Shown here: positions 18,484 to 28,724 of the stretch, in pieces
How the letters are laid out: each line of letters starts with the position of its first letter
Numbering within the stretch: position 1 is the first letter of the stretch
DNA from: Agrobacterium leguminum
GTDB taxonomy: Bacteria; Pseudomonadota; Alphaproteobacteria; Rhizobiales; Rhizobiaceae
Direction: 5' to 3'
NCBI RefSeq assembly: GCF_015704895.1
Contig: NZ_JADQWB010000004.1
Span: forward strand, 124,001 to 188,000
Length of the DNA: 64,000 nt
Made by a program: the position numbers and the translations under genes
Notes under the pieces: model-generated
Databases searched by the model: none
What the model was told of the DNA's origin: nothing
The model's input: only the letters and a program-made list of their open reading frames with translations

Positions 18484-21186
18484 TTAATCATGGTCTATCA
18501 CCGGCGCATCGGCGGGAACCGGCAGACTGACGGTAAACTGCGCACCGGTACGACCCGACCTGTTTTCCGCGCGGATCGAGCCGCCCATGGCCTCGATAAA
18601 CCCCTTGCAGATGGATAGTCCCAGGCCCGTTCCGGCCTGCACATGGTCCGCCTTGCGCACCCGGTAGAAACTGTCAAAGACCCGTTCCGTATCGTCGGGT
18701 GGAATACCCGGCCCCGCATCCGCCACGGAGAGGAAGATATTCTTGCCCTGCCGCCAGCCGCGAATTTCGATGGCGGTATGTTCGGGAGCGTATTTGGCGG
18801 CATTGTCGATGAGATTGAACAGAACCTGTTCGAAAAGCACGGGATCGACCTTCAGCATCGGCAGGTCGGAGGGAATATCCAGAACGATCTCATGCCTGAC
18901 GACGATTTTCGCCGCACGCGAAAGTGCGGTTCCAACCATATCGCCCACGAAATGCAGGCCGTAATTCGGCTCCATCGCGCCCGAACCTATCCGCGTCATA
19001 TCAAGAAGATTGGAGATGAAGCGGTTCAGCCGCTCGGATTCCTCGATGATCGTCGAAAGCAGTTCGGCGCGGGCATCCGGCGGGATGTCCTCGGCGAAAT
19101 CCTTCAGCGTTCCGGCCGAACCCAGAATGGCCGCAAGCGGCGTTTTAAGGTCGTGGGAGATGGATGTCAGGAGCGCGGTGCGCAGCCGGTCGGTTTCCGC
19201 CGCAAGCCTTGCCCGGTCGACATCCGAGACGAGCTGAATCCGCTCGATGGCGAGCGCCGCCTGATCGGCCAGGGCATCGAACAGCCGCTGCTGTTCCGGC
19301 GTCAGAAGCGGGCCGAGCCGGTCATCGTCCAGCCCCACCACGCCGACGGCGCCGCTGCCGGTGCGCAGGGGCAGGTAAAGACGTTTGGCGCCGGGAAGCG
19401 TATCCGCGCCCCTGCCTGCGGCCTTGTTATGTTCCCAGGCCCATTGCGCGGCGGCAATATCGGCATCCACCAGCGTATCGTCCGGCGGATATCCCGCCTT
19501 GACCGTGATCGTATTGTTTTCCGGCAAAAGCAGAACGATCCGAACCTTCAGCATCGAGGCCATCTGGAAAGCGGCCGCCCACAACACATCGTCCAGCGTT
19601 CCCGTCACCGAAAGCTTCTTGGAGAACAGATATAAATCTTCCGTCGTTCGCGCTCTTGCCCGCGCGGCGGCGGCCTGCCGTTGCACGGCCGCGGTAAGAT
19701 TGGAGGCGACAAGCGCCACGCCGAGATAAAACAGCAGCGCCACGACACTTTCGGGATCGCGAACGGTCAGGGTGTAACGCGGCTCAAGGAAGAAAAAATT
19801 GAATGCAAAAGCGCCGAGCAGGGAGGCATAAAGCGCTGGCCCCAGCCCGCCGCGCACGGCGGCGGCCAGAACCGCCATCAGGAACACCAGCGCCAGATTT
19901 CGAACATCGAGTGTCTGGTCGAGCACGATGCCGGCCACGATCGCCAAGCCGACGAAAAGGGTGCTGTTAAGATAAGGCCTTATGGAACGATGCGCTTGTG
20001 CCGAGGCCGGCTTTGCGGCCTGGCCCGGTTTCTCTTCTTTTTTATCGCCGGAAATGACGTGAACGCTGATATCGCCCGCATGGTCGATCAGATCATGCGT
20101 CAGCGAACGTTGAAAAATCCGCTGCCACCAGGATTTTCGCGGGCGGCCGATGATGATGTGGGTGAAATTATTGGCGTTGGCGTAGGAGATGATCTCCCGC
20201 GTCAGGTCGAGCGCCGGCAGGGTCACCGTCTCGCCGCCGAGCTGCTGCGCGAGCCGCATGGTGCCGGCCAGCCGGTCCTTCTCCGTCTCCGACAATTGTT
20301 GCGAACGCGGTGTATCGAGATGCAGCGCCGTCCAGGGCGCGCGCAGACGATCTGCCTGCCGGCGGGCATAACGCACCAGCCCCGGACCGTTGCCGCCATG
20401 ATCGAGACAGACCAGCACCCTGTCTCCTGCCGCCCAGGGGCCGGAAATGGCATGGGACTGCATGTGGTTGAGCAATTGCTCATCCACGCGTTGCGCAGTG
20501 CGCCGCAGCGCAAGCTCTCGCAACGCCGTCAGATTGCCGCGCGAGAAATAATTCTCGATGGCGCGCCGGGCGGTGCGGGGCAGATAAACCTTGCCATCCT
20601 GCAGCCGCTTGATCAGATCGTCCGGCGTAATATCGATGATTTCGACATCGTCGGCCCGGTCGATGATGCTGTCCGGCACTGTTTCTCGAACGCGGATGCG
20701 GGTGATCTGCGCAACGACATCGTTCAGGCTTTCGACATGCTGGATGTTCAGCGTCGTATAGACGTCGATGCCCTGCGCGAGGATTTCCTGAACGTCCATG
20801 TAGCGCTTGGGGTGGCGGCTGCCGGCGGCATTGGTGTGGGCCAGTTCATCGACCAGAACCAGGGCGGGACGACGGGCGAGAATGGCATCGAGATCCATCT
20901 CTTCCAGCACCTGACCGCGATAATCGATACGCCGGCGCGCGACGATCTCGAAACCCTGCACCAGCGTTTCGGTTTCCCGGCGGCCATGGGTTTCCACAAC
21001 GCCGATGACGGCATCCACCCCATCGGCCAGCTTCGCACGGCCGGACATCAGCATTTCATAGGTCTTGCCGACGCCCGGTGCCGCCCCTAAAAATATCTTC
21101 AGCCGGCCCCGCGCCTCGCGCCGGGCGTTTTCCAGCAGCGCATCGGGCGACGGTCGGCTCGGCATATCGCGATTGTCGTCAGGCAT
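18484..21186 (-). CDS. kdpD: KdpD potassium sensor kinase
   Basis: 900 aa. The N-terminal KdpD domain has Walker A GAAPGVGKT (34-42), followed by a Usp-like domain (about 245-370, VLVCLDHGGNGPGLVRYA), four closely spaced membrane helices (about 405-510), a GAF domain (about 525-650), H-box SISHDLKTPLAAILG and ATPase domain (NLIDNAAKYAPEH, GTGLGLSICKG). Full length with all usual parts. It is separated from kdpC by a perfect 12-bp hairpin, which could set a lower level of the sensor than of the pump. Confidence 0.96.
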   Translation of the reverse strand: MPDDNRDMPSRPSPDALLENARREARGRLKIFLGAAPGVGKTYEMLMSGRAKLADGVDAVIGVVETHGRRETETLVQGFEIVARRRIDYRGQVLEEMDLDAILARRPALVLVDELAHTNAAGSRHPKRYMDVQEILAQGIDVYTTLNIQHVESLNDVVAQITRIRVRETVPDSIIDRADDVEIIDITPDDLIKRLQDGKVYLPRTARRAIENYFSRGNLTALRELALRRTAQRVDEQLLNHMQSHAISGPWAAGDRVLVCLDHGGNGPGLVRYARRQADRLRAPWTALHLDTPRSQQLSETEKDRLAGTMRLAQQLGGETVTLPALDLTREIISYANANNFTHIIIGRPRKSWWQRIFQRSLTHDLIDHAGDISVHVISGDKKEEKPGQAAKPASAQAHRSIRPYLNSTLFVGLAIVAGIVLDQTLDVRNLALVFLMAVLAAAVRGGLGPALYASLLGAFAFNFFFLEPRYTLTVRDPESVVALLFYLGVALVASNLTAAVQRQAAAARARARTTEDLYLFSKKLSVTGTLDDVLWAAAFQMASMLKVRIVLLLPENNTITVKAGYPPDDTLVDADIAAAQWAWEHNKAAGRGADTLPGAKRLYLPLRTGSGAVGVVGLDDDRLGPLLTPEQQRLFDALADQAALAIERIQLVSDVDRARLAAETDRLRTALLTSISHDLKTPLAAILGSAGTLKDFAEDIPPDARAELLSTIIEESERLNRFISNLLDMTRIGSGAMEPNYGLHFVGDMVGTALSRAAKIVVRHEIVLDIPSDLPMLKVDPVLFEQVLFNLIDNAAKYAPEHTAIEIRGWRQGKNIFLSVADAGPGIPPDDTERVFDSFYRVRKADHVQAGTGLGLSICKGFIEAMGGSIRAENRSGRTGAQFTVSLPVPADAPVIDHD

Positions 21187-21205
21187 TTAACCCACCAGTG
21201 GTCGA

Positions 21206-21233
21206 GGCTATGGCTTGCGAACAAGCCATAGCC
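21206..21233. terminator. Perfect 12-bp intercistronic hairpin between kdpC and kdpD
   Basis: GGCTATGGCTTG / CAAGCCATAGCC with a 4-base loop, read as TTCG on the transcribed minus strand. No T-tract follows, so it is probably an RNA-stability or partial-termination element that separates pump genes from sensor genes. Confidence 0.6.
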
Positions 21234-21241
21234 ATTTCAGT

Positions 21242-21808
21242 TCATGAGCCGGCTGCGTCAAGAGCCATGTTGAGCGCCAGCACATTCACGACCGGCTCTC
21301 CCATGAATCCGAGTTCCGGTCCTTCGACATGGCGCTCGACGATGGTACGCAGGGATGCCTCATCCATGCCCCTTGCCCTGGCGACACGGGGAACCTGAAA
21401 ATAAGCGGCCTCCGGCGAAACATGCGGATCAAGGCCGCTGCCCGAGGCCGTCACCAGATCGGCCGGAACCTCGGCCGCCGGATTTTCGGCTTTTGCGGCC
21501 TCGTAGTCCTGTTTCACCCGGTCGATAAGCTTGGCGCTCGTCGGGCCGAGATTGGAGCCGGACGACGAAGCGGCATTGTAACCATCGCCGGCAGCCGATG
21601 GCCTGCCATGGAAATATTTCTCACCGGCAAAGGTCTGCCCGATCAATTGCGAACCCACAACCGCACCACTCTTTTCGATGAGGCTGCCATTGGCCTGAAA
21701 GGGGAAGATCGCCTGAGCGAGACCCGTCATGCCCAGAGGATAGGCAAGGCCGGTGATGGCGGTGGTGGCGAGGATGAGCACCAGTGCGGGACGAAGCTGT
21801 TTGAACAT
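21242..21808 (-). CDS. kdpC: Potassium-transporting ATPase C subunit
   Basis: 188 aa: one N-terminal membrane helix ([21 protein letters not shown]), then the periplasmic KdpC domain with the conserved [21 protein letters not shown] and the [15 protein letters not shown] segment near the C-terminus. It stabilises the KdpFABC complex. It starts 12 bp after the kdpB stop. Confidence 0.96.
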   Translation of the reverse strand: MFKQLRPALVLILATTAITGLAYPLGMTGLAQAIFPFQANGSLIEKSGAVVGSQLIGQTFAGEKYFHGRPSAAGDGYNAASSSGSNLGPTSAKLIDRVKQDYEAAKAENPAAEVPADLVTASGSGLDPHVSPEAAYFQVPRVARARGMDEASLRTIVERHVEGPELGFMGEPVVNVLALNMALDAAGS

Positions 21809-21820
21809 TGTCTTTACTCC

Positions 21821-23905
21821 TCAGGCAAGACCGAGCGCCGTGATGGCGAGGTCGATGGCCTTGATGCCGATGAAGGGAACGATGATGCCGCCGAGGCCAT
21901 AGATGACCAGATTGCGCGACAGCAGCGCGCCCGCGCCGATCGGCCGATATTTGACGCCCTTCAGCGACAGCGGGATGAGCGCGATGATGATGAGCGCGTT
22001 GAAGATGATCGCCGACAGGATGGCGCTCTGCGGTGTCGAAAGCCCCATCACATTCAGAACGCCGAGCTGCGGATAGAGCGCCAGGAACATTGCCGGGATA
22101 ATGGCGAAATATTTGGCGATATCGTTGGCGATAGAGAACGTCGTCAGCGCGCCGCGCGTCATCAGCAATTGCTTGCCGATTTCGACGATCTCGATGAGCT
22201 TGGTCGGATCGCTGTCGAGATCGACCATATTGCCCGCCTCGCGTGCCGCCACCGTGCCGGTGTTCATGGCAACGCCGACATCGGCCTGCGCCAGCGCAGG
22301 TGCGTCGTTGGTGCCATCGCCGCACATGGCGACGAGCTTGCCCTTGGCCTGTTCCTCGCGGATAAGCTCCAGCTTGTTTTCCGGTGTCGCCTGGGCAAGG
22401 AAATCATCGACGCCGGCTTCCGCCGCGATGGCGGCGGCCGTCATGGGGTTGTCGCCGGTGATCATAACCGTGCGGATGCCCATGCGGCGAAGCTCTGCGA
22501 AACGCTCGCGAATGCCGCCCTTGACGATGTCCTTCAACTGCACGACGCCGAGCAGCTTTCCATCCCGCACGACGGCGAGCGGCGTGCCGCCGGTCTTGGC
22601 GATCTCTTCCGCAATTGTCCGGATGCCGCGTGCGGCGTCCGTTTCGGTTTTGACGGCAAGCGCCACATTGCCCTGTTGCGGAGCGCCGCCATCAACATAA
22701 GCAAGAACGGCATCGACTGCGCCCTTGCGAATGGAGGAGCCCTCGAAATCGACACCGCTCATGCGGGTCTGGGCGGTGAAGGGCACGAAGTTCGCATGCA
22801 GCTTCTGCATGTCGCGGGCGCGGATGCCGTATTTTTCCTTGGCGAGAACCACGATGGAACGGCCTTCCGGCGTTTCGTCGGCAAGGGATGCAAGCTGCGC
22901 CGCATCGGCCAGTTCCTGCTCGGAAACGCCGGCAACGGGGCGAAACTCGGTCGCCTGCCGGTTACCGAGAGTGATGGTGCCGGTCTTGTCGAGCAGCAAC
23001 GTATCCACATCGCCGGCAGCCTCGACGGCGCGGCCGGACATGGCCAGCACGTTAAAGCGCACCAGCCGGTCCATGCCGGCAATGCCGATGGCGGACAGAA
23101 GCGCGCCGATGGTGGTGGGGATGAGCGTCACGAACAGCGCCACCAGCACGATGATCGGGATGGAACCGCCGGCATAGGCCGCAAAGCTTGGAATGGTCGC
23201 GGTGGCCAGAACGAAGATCAGCGTCATGCCCGCGAGCAGAATGTTGAGCGCGATCTCGTTCGGCGTCTTCTGGCGTTCAGCGCCTTCGACCAGCGAAATC
23301 ATCCGGTCGAGGAAGGTGGAACCGGCGGCGGCGGTGATGCGAACCCTGATCCAGTCCGACAGCACCTGCGTGCCGCCGGTAACGGCCGAGCGATCACCGC
23401 CGGATTCGCGGATGACGGGGGCGGATTCGCCTGTTATCGCCGCCTCGTTGACGGAGGCGACACCTTCGATGACCTCACCGTCGGAGGGAATGATATCGCC
23501 CGCCTCGACGAGAACGACATCGTTCACCTTCAGGCTGGTGCCCGCCACCATCTTATACTGGCTGCGATCATCGCCGGTGAGCAGTTTCGCCTGGGTTTCG
23601 GTGCGGGTCCGGCGCAGCGAATCCGCCTGCGCCTTGCCGCGCCCTTCGGCGACGGCTTCCGCGAAATTGGCGAACAATACGGTGAACCAGAGCCAGAGAT
23701 TGATCTGGAAGGAGAAACCGAGATTGGCGCTGCCGATGATGAGGTCGCGAATGAACAGAACGGTGGTCAGCACCGACACCGTCGCCACCACGAACATGAC
23801 GGGGTTGCGCGCAAGCGTGCGCGGATTGAGCTTTTTGAATGCGGCGGCAATCGCCGGCACGAGAATGCGAGAATCGAGGATGCTCGCTTGTTTGGACTGG
23901 CTCAT
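21821..23905 (-). CDS. kdpB: Potassium-transporting P-type ATPase B subunit
   Basis: 694 aa from the ATG at 23905, preceded by GGAG; further upstream codons in frame are Arg/Ser-rich and read through the small gene before it. P-type features: TGES (158-161, including the Ser that is inhibitory when phosphorylated in E. coli), phosphorylation Asp306 in [18 protein letters not shown], and [20 protein letters not shown]. It energises potassium uptake through KdpA. Confidence 0.97.
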   Translation of the reverse strand: MSQSKQASILDSRILVPAIAAAFKKLNPRTLARNPVMFVVATVSVLTTVLFIRDLIIGSANLGFSFQINLWLWFTVLFANFAEAVAEGRGKAQADSLRRTRTETQAKLLTGDDRSQYKMVAGTSLKVNDVVLVEAGDIIPSDGEVIEGVASVNEAAITGESAPVIRESGGDRSAVTGGTQVLSDWIRVRITAAAGSTFLDRMISLVEGAERQKTPNEIALNILLAGMTLIFVLATATIPSFAAYAGGSIPIIVLVALFVTLIPTTIGALLSAIGIAGMDRLVRFNVLAMSGRAVEAAGDVDTLLLDKTGTITLGNRQATEFRPVAGVSEQELADAAQLASLADETPEGRSIVVLAKEKYGIRARDMQKLHANFVPFTAQTRMSGVDFEGSSIRKGAVDAVLAYVDGGAPQQGNVALAVKTETDAARGIRTIAEEIAKTGGTPLAVVRDGKLLGVVQLKDIVKGGIRERFAELRRMGIRTVMITGDNPMTAAAIAAEAGVDDFLAQATPENKLELIREEQAKGKLVAMCGDGTNDAPALAQADVGVAMNTGTVAAREAGNMVDLDSDPTKLIEIVEIGKQLLMTRGALTTFSIANDIAKYFAIIPAMFLALYPQLGVLNVMGLSTPQSAILSAIIFNALIIIALIPLSLKGVKYRPIGAGALLSRNLVIYGLGGIIVPFIGIKAIDLAITALGLA

Positions 23906-23949
23906 GAAGAGGCTCCAGCGTTTGAAACAGGGCGACCGATGAAGGTCGA

Positions 23950-24111
23950 TCAGCCCGTGATAACTTCGAGAGCGATGACGGCGGCGACGAGAGCCGCCAT
24001 CATCGCGAGAATGAGATTGGAAGCGCACCAGCCGCCGGGCGTGGCGCTCCCTTTGACGGGAGCGCCTTTGCCGTCGGAGACGATGCGGTTACTTCGGGAC
24101 TTGTCGTTCAT
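23950..24111 (-). CDS. 53-aa single-span membrane protein between kdpA and kdpB
   Basis: A 54-codon frame starts 9 bp after the kdpA stop and ends 44 bp before kdpB. Its ATG has a strong ribosome binding site (GAGGTGA overlapping the kdpA TGA). The protein has a basic, Gly/Ser-rich N-terminal half ([16 protein letters not shown]...) and one hydrophobic helix of about 20 residues ([20 protein letters not shown]) at the C-terminus. I know of no named kdp subunit at this place; in the classical kdpFABC operon kdpA and kdpB are nearly adjacent. It could be an accessory or inhibitory peptide of the pump. Reality of the gene is inferred from position, Shine-Dalgarno and coding-like composition. Confidence 0.65.
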   Translation of the reverse strand: MNDKSRSNRIVSDGKGAPVKGSATPGGWCASNLILAMMAALVAAVIALEVITG

Positions 24112-24120
24112 GGCGTCACC

Positions 24121-25824
24121 TCAGAAGAGCTGGCCTGCCGCCATCACCAGATGTTCGGCAACGGGGCCGAGCGCCAGTGCAGGCAGGAAGGTAAGGCCGC
24201 CGACAATCAGGATCGTGCCAACCAGCAGGCCGACAAAAAGCGGGCCATCCGTCGGGAAGGTGCCAGCCGAGGCCGGAACGGTCTTCTTGGTGACCAGCGA
24301 ACCGGCAATGGCAAGTGCCGGAATGATGACCAGAAAACGTCCCATCAGCATGCCAAAGCCAAGCGTGATGTTGTACCAGGTCGTATTGCCGGTGAGGCCG
24401 CCGAAGGCCGAGCCGTTATTGGCCGCCGCCGAGGTATAGGCATAGAGAATTTCGGAGAAGCCGTGCGGCCCCGCCGTGCCGATTGACGCGACCGCCGAGG
24501 GCAGCACGGTGGCCGTTGCCGTGAAGACCAGCATGGCGAGCGGCAGGCAGAGAATGGCCAGAACCGCCATCTTCATTTCCTTGGCCTCGATCTTCTTGCC
24601 GAGATATTCCGGCGTGCGCCCGACCATCAGACCCGCCACGAAGATGGCGATGACGATGAAGAGCAGAATGCCGTAGAAACCCGCGCCGACACCGCCGACG
24701 ATCACTTCACCCAGCTGCATGTTGATGAGCGGGATAAGGCCGCCCAGCGCCGTGAAGCTGCCATGCATGGCATTGACAGCACCGCAGGAGGCCGCCGTGG
24801 TGATGACCGCGAAGAGCGACGAGAGCGCCACGCCGAAGCGGACCTCCTTGCCTTCCATATTGCCGCCGGCTAGACCGAAACCGTGCATCAGCGGGTTTCC
24901 GGCCGCTTCCGCCCAATAGGTGACGGCGACGCCGGCGATGAACAGCGTACCCATGGCGGCGAGAATCGCCCAGCCCTGGCGCTGGTTACCGACCATACGG
25001 CCGAAGACGTTGGTAAAGGCTGCGCCAATGGCGAAGATCGACACCATCTGGATCATGTTGGAAATGGCATCCGGGTTCTCGAAGGGATGCGCCGAATTGG
25101 CGTTGAAGAAGCCGCCGCCATTGGTGCCCAGCATCTTGATCGCCAGCTGCGACGCGACGGGGCCGACGGCAATCGTCTGCTGCGCGCCTTCCAGCGTCTG
25201 GGCATTCACATAGGCGCCCAGCGTCTGCGGCACGCCAAGCCAGACATAAACAAGGGTCAGCAGGATGCAGAGGGGCAGAAGCACGTAAAGCGTGGCACGG
25301 ATCATATCAACCCAGAAATTGCCGATGGCCTTGCCGGATGCACGCGCGAAGGCGCGGATCAGCCCGAGTGCAATCGCAATGCCGGTGGCGGCGGAAACGA
25401 AATTCTGCACGGTGAGACCGGCCATCTGGGTCAGATAGGACAGGGTGCTTTCGCCGCCATAATTCTGCCAGTTGGTGTTGGTGACGAAGCTGACCGCCGT
25501 ATTGAAGGACAATTCCGGTCCCACGGCCGCCATTCCCTGCGGATTATAGGGCAGCACCGCCTGAAAGCGCATCAGGGCATAAAGCAGGGCAAAACCGAGC
25601 AGGTTGAAGAGAAGCATGGAGAAAGCATAGGTCGTCCAGTGCTGCTCCTCACGCTCGCTTGTCCCGGCAAGGGCATAAAGGCCGCGCTCGACCGGTGCGA
25701 GAACCGGTGACAGCAGGGTGCGCTCGCCATTAAAGACACGCGCCATATAGAAGCCGAGCGGCTTCACCAGCGCAAAAATGATCCCGCAAAACAGCAGAAT
25801 CTGAAACCATCCATTGAGGGTCAT
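24121..25824 (-). CDS. kdpA: Potassium-transporting ATPase A subunit (channel-like)
   Basis: 567 aa with about ten membrane helices and the repeated selectivity-filter segments characteristic of KdpA ([47 protein letters not shown]). It binds and conducts K+ before KdpB-driven transport. ATG at 25824; the next gene upstream is kdpF, 33 bp away. Confidence 0.97.
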   Translation of the reverse strand: MTLNGWFQILLFCGIIFALVKPLGFYMARVFNGERTLLSPVLAPVERGLYALAGTSEREEQHWTTYAFSMLLFNLLGFALLYALMRFQAVLPYNPQGMAAVGPELSFNTAVSFVTNTNWQNYGGESTLSYLTQMAGLTVQNFVSAATGIAIALGLIRAFARASGKAIGNFWVDMIRATLYVLLPLCILLTLVYVWLGVPQTLGAYVNAQTLEGAQQTIAVGPVASQLAIKMLGTNGGGFFNANSAHPFENPDAISNMIQMVSIFAIGAAFTNVFGRMVGNQRQGWAILAAMGTLFIAGVAVTYWAEAAGNPLMHGFGLAGGNMEGKEVRFGVALSSLFAVITTAASCGAVNAMHGSFTALGGLIPLINMQLGEVIVGGVGAGFYGILLFIVIAIFVAGLMVGRTPEYLGKKIEAKEMKMAVLAILCLPLAMLVFTATATVLPSAVASIGTAGPHGFSEILYAYTSAAANNGSAFGGLTGNTTWYNITLGFGMLMGRFLVIIPALAIAGSLVTKKTVPASAGTFPTDGPLFVGLLVGTILIVGGLTFLPALALGPVAEHLVMAAGQLF

Positions 25825-25857
25825 GGTATTGAACTTTCAATAGCCGCCGCTTCCCGA

Positions 25858-25947
25858 TCAGAAACGTTCGGGGCGAATGAGAGCATAGGTGAGATAGGCG
25901 GCGATAAAGACCGTGACGGCGCCGCTCAAGATATAGTCGAATGTCAT
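25858..25947 (-). CDS. kdpF: KdpF small membrane subunit (29 aa)
   Basis: 30 codons with a GGAGG ribosome binding site 5 bases before the ATG. The peptide opens MTFDYILSGAVTVFIAAYL and ends TYALIRPERF, the hallmark C-terminus of KdpF. It is one hydrophobic helix that stabilises the KdpABC complex. It is too short for most gene finders. Confidence 0.92.
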   Translation of the reverse strand: MTFDYILSGAVTVFIAAYLTYALIRPERF

Positions 25948-25959
25948 CGCGGCCTCCGT

Positions 25960-26043
25960 CTAAAGCCGGTCGCAGGCGCGCGTATAGGCAAAGCAGAGGG
26001 CGAAAAACACCGTGGCTGCGCCGATCAGAACAACATCCATCAT
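25960..26043 (-). CDS. 27-aa membrane peptide at the head of the kdp operon
   Basis: 28 codons ending 12 bp before kdpF. Tandem ATG codons at 26043 and 26040 follow GGAGT. The peptide is one hydrophobic helix (VVLIGAATVFFALCFAY) ending in TRACDRL. A similar short peptide with a C-terminal RACDRL-like tail is, as I recall, present before kdpF in several bacteria but has no assigned function. As the first gene of the operon it could act as a leader peptide or as a second small subunit. Confidence 0.75.
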   Translation of the reverse strand: MMDVVLIGAATVFFALCFAYTRACDRL

Positions 26044-26081
26044 CGATGGGACTCCTTTTTATTCGAGGAGCCGGACAGGAA

Positions 26082-26113
26082 GAAAAGCGCCGTCATGTGG
26101 GACGTCGCTTTTC
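26082..26113 (-). promoter_or_regulatory. 5' leader hairpin of the kdp transcript
   Basis: GAAAAGCG / CGCTTTTC arms, one mismatch, then CGTC / GACG and a 6-base loop. It lies 39-70 bp upstream of the first small gene of the operon and could regulate transcript stability or initiation. The 3' side continues TTCCTGTCC, too poor in T for a clear terminator. Confidence 0.45.
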
Positions 26114-26208
26114 ATTCTTTCTGGCTGAGAAGGGAACACCATCCCTTCCCGCACAGAAGAATGCACCCGAACCGCATAAAGGTTCGAGACGGCCACAGAG
26201 ACAATAAA

Positions 26209-26227
26209 ATAGGAATCCTATAGGAAT
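26209..26227 (-). promoter_or_regulatory. ATAGGAAT direct repeat upstream of kdp
   Basis: ATAGGAAT occurs at 26209 and 26220, 11 bp apart (one helical turn), and the first copy forms the palindrome ATAGG-AAT-CCTAT. It lies about 165 bp upstream of the first kdp gene in AT-rich sequence, a plausible KdpE or other regulator site. Inference only. Confidence 0.4.
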
Positions 26228-26230
26228 TTC

Positions 26231-26253
26231 GATGCCCGCCGGTCGCGGGCATC
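26231..26253. terminator. GC-rich stem-loop downstream of ansA
   Basis: Perfect 9-bp stem GATGCCCGC / GCGGGCATC with a 5-base loop. It separates the asparaginase transcript from the kdp promoter region. No T-tract. Confidence 0.5.
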
Positions 26254-26264
26254 GCTGCCGCTAC

Positions 26265-26326
26265 TTAGAGTTTTGGCGCATTTCCGGACGGAAAACCGGG
26301 GTCCACTTTTCCTGGAAATGCTCTAA
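26265..26326. repeat. Rhizobial-type intergenic palindromic repeat overlapping the ansA stop codon
   Basis: Terminal inverted hexamers TTAGAG (26265) and CTCTAA (26321) and inner arms GCATTTCC (26278) / GGAAATGC (26314) around the GGACGGAAAACCGG core. Its sequence resembles a family of short palindromic repeats I associate with Agrobacterium/Rhizobium intergenic DNA. The right end supplies the TAG stop codon of ansA (26323-26325). Confidence 0.65.
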
Positions 26327-27276
26327 GCGAGCGGGCTGTCACCGAAAGCGGAAACGATGGTTTCCGCCGGACTTTTACCGGCCAGCAGCGCGGCCAGCAA
26401 AATGCGGGCCTGGCCCGGGCGAAGCGTGGATGAATGCACGGCGCCCGCCGCGACAAGATCATGCCCGCCGCCACCGCCGCCATAAGTCGCCACCAGCCGC
26501 CCTTCCGGCACACGGCTGGAAACGATGACGGGAACGCCGCGTTCGGCGCAGCGCTTCACGGCTTCGGCGATACGCGGATTGGCGTTGCCGGAACCGAGTG
26601 CGGCAAGGACGATGCCTTTCGCGCCCGCCTGCAGGCTTGCATCGATATGGGTCGCGTCACAGCCGGGATGAATGGCGACGATATCGACGCGCTGATCGGT
26701 TACCGGGGCGGAAAGCCGCAGCGTTGCGGCAGCGGCCAGCGGCCGGGCGGAGCGGAAGGCGTCCGCTTCGTCCGCGCTCAGCTTATAAAGCCCCCAGGCC
26801 GGCAGACAGCGGCCGCCGAAGGAAAGGAGCACGCCTTTTGCGGCATTCGCCTGATCGAGCGCTGTTTCTATGGCCCGGGCCAGATTGGCCGGCCCGTCCG
26901 CGTCCTTATGGTCTGCAGTAAACTGTGCGCCGGTGAAGACCACCGGCTTTGTGATGGCCCGCTGCAAATGCACGAGCAGCGAGGATTCTTCCATGGCGTC
27001 GGTGCCATGCAGAACCACGATGCCGGCAACGGCGGGATCATCGAGCTCGGCGCCCACAGCATCGCTGATGCGCTGCATGTCTGCCAATGTCAGGCTGGAG
27101 GAATCCTTCGCCATCAGGTCGACCGGCTTCAGCCGGGCGTTGATCTGCGGAACCAGCGCCAGCAGGTCCTCACCCGAAAGGCTGGGCGTGCTGACGCCAT
27201 CGGCGCCACGCCGGCTGGCGATGGTGCCGCCGGTGGCGATGACCGCCACCAGAGGCGTTGCGTCCTGCCCGCTCAC
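26323..27276 (-). CDS. ansA: L-asparaginase
   Basis: 317 aa of the classical asparaginase/glutaminase family. The two catalytic Thr motifs are present: ATGGTIAS near the N-terminus (Thr18) and [12 protein letters not shown] (about residues 87-98). There is no signal peptide, so it is cytoplasmic and acts on asparagine imported by the permease that precedes it. The start is GTG, overlapping the permease stop (GTGA), so the two are translationally coupled. In Rhizobium etli the corresponding ansP-ansA-ansB genes degrade asparagine to aspartate and fumarate under AnsR control. Confidence 0.93.
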   Translation of the reverse strand: MSGQDATPLVAVIATGGTIASRRGADGVSTPSLSGEDLLALVPQINARLKPVDLMAKDSSSLTLADMQRISDAVGAELDDPAVAGIVVLHGTDAMEESSLLVHLQRAITKPVVFTGAQFTADHKDADGPANLARAIETALDQANAAKGVLLSFGGRCLPAWGLYKLSADEADAFRSARPLAAAATLRLSAPVTDQRVDIVAIHPGCDATHIDASLQAGAKGIVLAALGSGNANPRIAEAVKRCAERGVPVIVSSRVPEGRLVATYGGGGGGHDLVAAGAVHSSTLRPGQARILLAALLAGKSPAETIVSAFGDSPLA

Positions 27277-28724
27277 TGCGATGCTCCCGCACGCTCGTCC
27301 GCAAGGCGGTAGATGCGGTCACGCAAGAGATACCAGCCGATGACGAGCGCCGGGATGATGACCAGCAGCGAGGCGATGGTCCAGGAGCCGACGGGATAGT
27401 CGAAGGCCATCAGCACCAGCACGCCGAACAGGAAGATGAGCGTGAGAATGCCGGTATAGGGCGCGCCAAACATACGGAAATCCGGACGCACGAGTTCACC
27501 GCGCTCAGAAAGCTGCCAGAGCTTCAACTGGCAGAGCACGATGACTGCCCATGCGCAGATAATGCCAAGCGCCGAGAGGTTGAGCGCAATCTCGAAGGCC
27601 GAAGCGGGAACGACGGCGTTCAGCGCCACGCCGAGAACAGTGACAACGGCAGTCACCGCGATGCCGCCATAGGGCACGCCGTTCTTGTTCATCTTCGCAA
27701 GTGCGGCCGGCGCCGAGCCGGAAACCGCCATCGAATGCAGGATGCGGCCGGTGGAATAAAGCCCGGCATTGAGCGAGGACAGCACGGCGGTCAGAACCAC
27801 GAGGTTCATGATCACGTCAGCGCCCTGAACGCCGATGGAACCGAAGAAGGTGACGAAGGGGCTCTCGCCGGCCTTGTAGGCGGTATAGGGCAAAAGCAGC
27901 GCGAACAGCAGCACCGAACCGACATAAAAGACCACGAGACGGAGAACCACGGCGCGGATGGCGCGGGGCATGACCTTGCGCGGGTCTTCCGTCTCGCCTG
28001 CCGCCGTGCCGATCAGTTCGATGGAGGCATAAGCGAAGACGACGCCCTGTATGATGACGAAGGCTGGCAAAATGCCGTTCGGGAAGAAGCCGCCATTATC
28101 CGTGATGATGCTGAAGCCGGTGACGTGGCCTTCGATGGGGGTGCCGAAGATGACGAAATAAATGCCGACCACGAGGAAGATCGCAAGCGCCAGCACCTTG
28201 ATGAGGCTGAACCAGAATTCAAGCTCGCCGAAGACCTTCACCGACAGCATGTTCATGGCCAGCACGACCAGAAGTGCCGTCATCGCGAAGACCCACTGGT
28301 CGATACCCGCAAGCCACGGAACATATTGCTTGAAGAAATTCATGTAGAGGGCGACGGCGGTCACATCCGCCACCGAAGTCATGGCCCAGTTCAGCCAATA
28401 CATCCAGCCGGCCGCGAAGGCCATTTTCTCGCCGTAGAACTCACGGGCGTAGGACACGAAGGAACCGGAGCTCGGGCGGTGCATGATCAGCTCGCCGAGT
28501 GCGCGCAGCACCAGAAACGCAAAGAAGCCACAAAGCGCATAAACGAAGACCAGCGCGGGGCCTGCCTGCGCAAGACGCCCACCCGCACCGAGGAAAAGCC
28601 CAGTGCCGATGGCGCCGCCAATGGCGATCATCTGGATCTGACGCGGCTTGAGGGCCTTGTGGTAACCGAGGTCTTCTTCGACGAAGACCTCACGGTCGGC
28701 AGACGCCGTTTTCCCAGAATGCAT
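27273..28724 (-). CDS. ansP: L-asparagine permease (APC family)
   Basis: 483 aa with about 12 membrane helices and the amino-acid permease signature [16 protein letters not shown] at residues about 35-50, plus the AGxWxYWLNW region typical of AnsP/GabP-type carriers. It imports asparagine for the asparaginase encoded immediately downstream. The start ATG at 28724 has AGGATAAAT upstream. Divergent transcription from aspA across a 273-bp region supports joint control. Confidence 0.9.
   Translation of the reverse strand: MHSGKTASADREVFVEEDLGYHKALKPRQIQMIAIGGAIGTGLFLGAGGRLAQAGPALVFVYALCGFFAFLVLRALGELIMHRPSSGSFVSYAREFYGEKMAFAAGWMYWLNWAMTSVADVTAVALYMNFFKQYVPWLAGIDQWVFAMTALLVVLAMNMLSVKVFGELEFWFSLIKVLALAIFLVVGIYFVIFGTPIEGHVTGFSIITDNGGFFPNGILPAFVIIQGVVFAYASIELIGTAAGETEDPRKVMPRAIRAVVLRLVVFYVGSVLLFALLLPYTAYKAGESPFVTFFGSIGVQGADVIMNLVVLTAVLSSLNAGLYSTGRILHSMAVSGSAPAALAKMNKNGVPYGGIAVTAVVTVLGVALNAVVPASAFEIALNLSALGIICAWAVIVLCQLKLWQLSERGELVRPDFRMFGAPYTGILTLIFLFGVLVLMAFDYPVGSWTIASLLVIIPALVIGWYLLRDRIYRLADERAGASQ

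Noticed and set aside
21329-24439. 1036-codon open frame antisense to kdpC, kdpB and part of kdpA
   Set aside because: It is the antisense shadow of kdp genes, which carry every expected P-type ATPase motif.
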